A stretch of DNA of 34,764 bases from an uncultured bacterium (GTDB taxonomy: Bacteria; Bacillota; Clostridia; Lachnospirales; Lachnospiraceae). Where the stretch lies: contig CANPIC010000031.1 of NCBI GenBank assembly GCA_947574055.1, forward strand, positions 1 to 34,764, written 5' to 3'. Under the pieces are notes generated by a model that saw nothing but the letters and a program-made list of their open reading frames with translations, ran no database searches and was not told the DNA's origin. Both the position numbers and the translations under genes were made by a program. Shown piece by piece: positions 34,713 to 34,764 of this stretch (position 1 is its first letter; each line of letters starts with the position of its first letter).

Positions 34713-34764
34713 GGTGGGTATAGCGCAGTTGGTTAGCGCGCCAGATTGTGGCTCTGGAGGCCAA
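34713..34764 (+). tRNA. tRNA-His (anticodon GTG), cut by window end
   Basis: The 5' two-thirds of a cloverleaf: G-1 followed by acceptor 5' strand GTGGGTA, D arm AGCGCAGTTGGTTAGCGC, anticodon arm CCAGA-TTGTGGC-TCTGG (anticodon GTG). The T arm and 3' acceptor strand lie beyond the window. Confidence 0.92.

Overview
The window reads as chromosomal DNA of a Gram-positive anaerobe of the class Clostridia, most probably Lachnospiraceae (Clostridium cluster XIVa). This is inferred from a ptb-buk butyrate pair, a T-box in front of aspS followed by gatCAB, strong AGGAGG ribosome binding sites, housekeeping promoters of the TTGACA-17-TATAAT type, tRNA genes without encoded CCA, and small proteins typical of that family. 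No species can be named from the sequence alone.

Layout. Positions 1-3650 hold a left-to-right cluster of membrane proteins: two RDD-type proteins and an SPFH/prohibitin-like protein, with a frame-disrupted small gene at each end. A 97-bp MITE-like inverted repeat follows. The ptb-buk operon (5946 to 3910, minus strand) makes butyrate and ATP from butyryl-CoA. It diverges from a hybrid histidine kinase (6251-8812), which is followed by an orphan sugar-type solute-binding lipoprotein. secA and prfB come next; prfB needs a programmed +1 frameshift, and its stop codon at the shift site is UAA.

Positions 14303-15081 are a long non-coding leader. It ends in two head-to-tail 102-bp copies, 101/102 identical, directly in front of a 968-residue glycine-rich surface protein. 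After that gene an Asp-type T-box riboswitch controls aspS-gatC-gatA-gatB, which charge tRNA-Asp and build the amidotransferase for Asn/Gln-tRNA. Between the T-box terminator and aspS lie 2.5 copies of an 84-bp repeat with hairpins that show a compensatory base change.

Positions 23600-32300 are mostly single genes with their own promoters and terminators: a small membrane protein, guaB, an XRE repressor divergent from a ribokinase gene, an unknown protein with a HAAS/DUF1700 protein, and a 56-residue Asn-rich protein. A four-gene overlapping run follows: a THUMP RNA methyltransferase with an apparently leaderless mRNA, an amidase-like protein lacking zinc ligands, an XTP/dITP pyrophosphatase and a YfcE-type phosphoesterase.

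From 32300 to the end is a tRNA region: Pro(TGG), Gly(TCC), Arg(TCT) and the start of His(GTG). An Rpn-family nuclease gene sits between the intact tRNA-Pro gene and a second, diverged copy of its 3' end and terminator, which suggests an insertion or duplication at the tRNA. The observations I find most worth following are the 102-bp tandem leader, the 84-bp structured repeats, the tRNA-flanked Rpn gene and the UAA version of the RF2 frameshift site.
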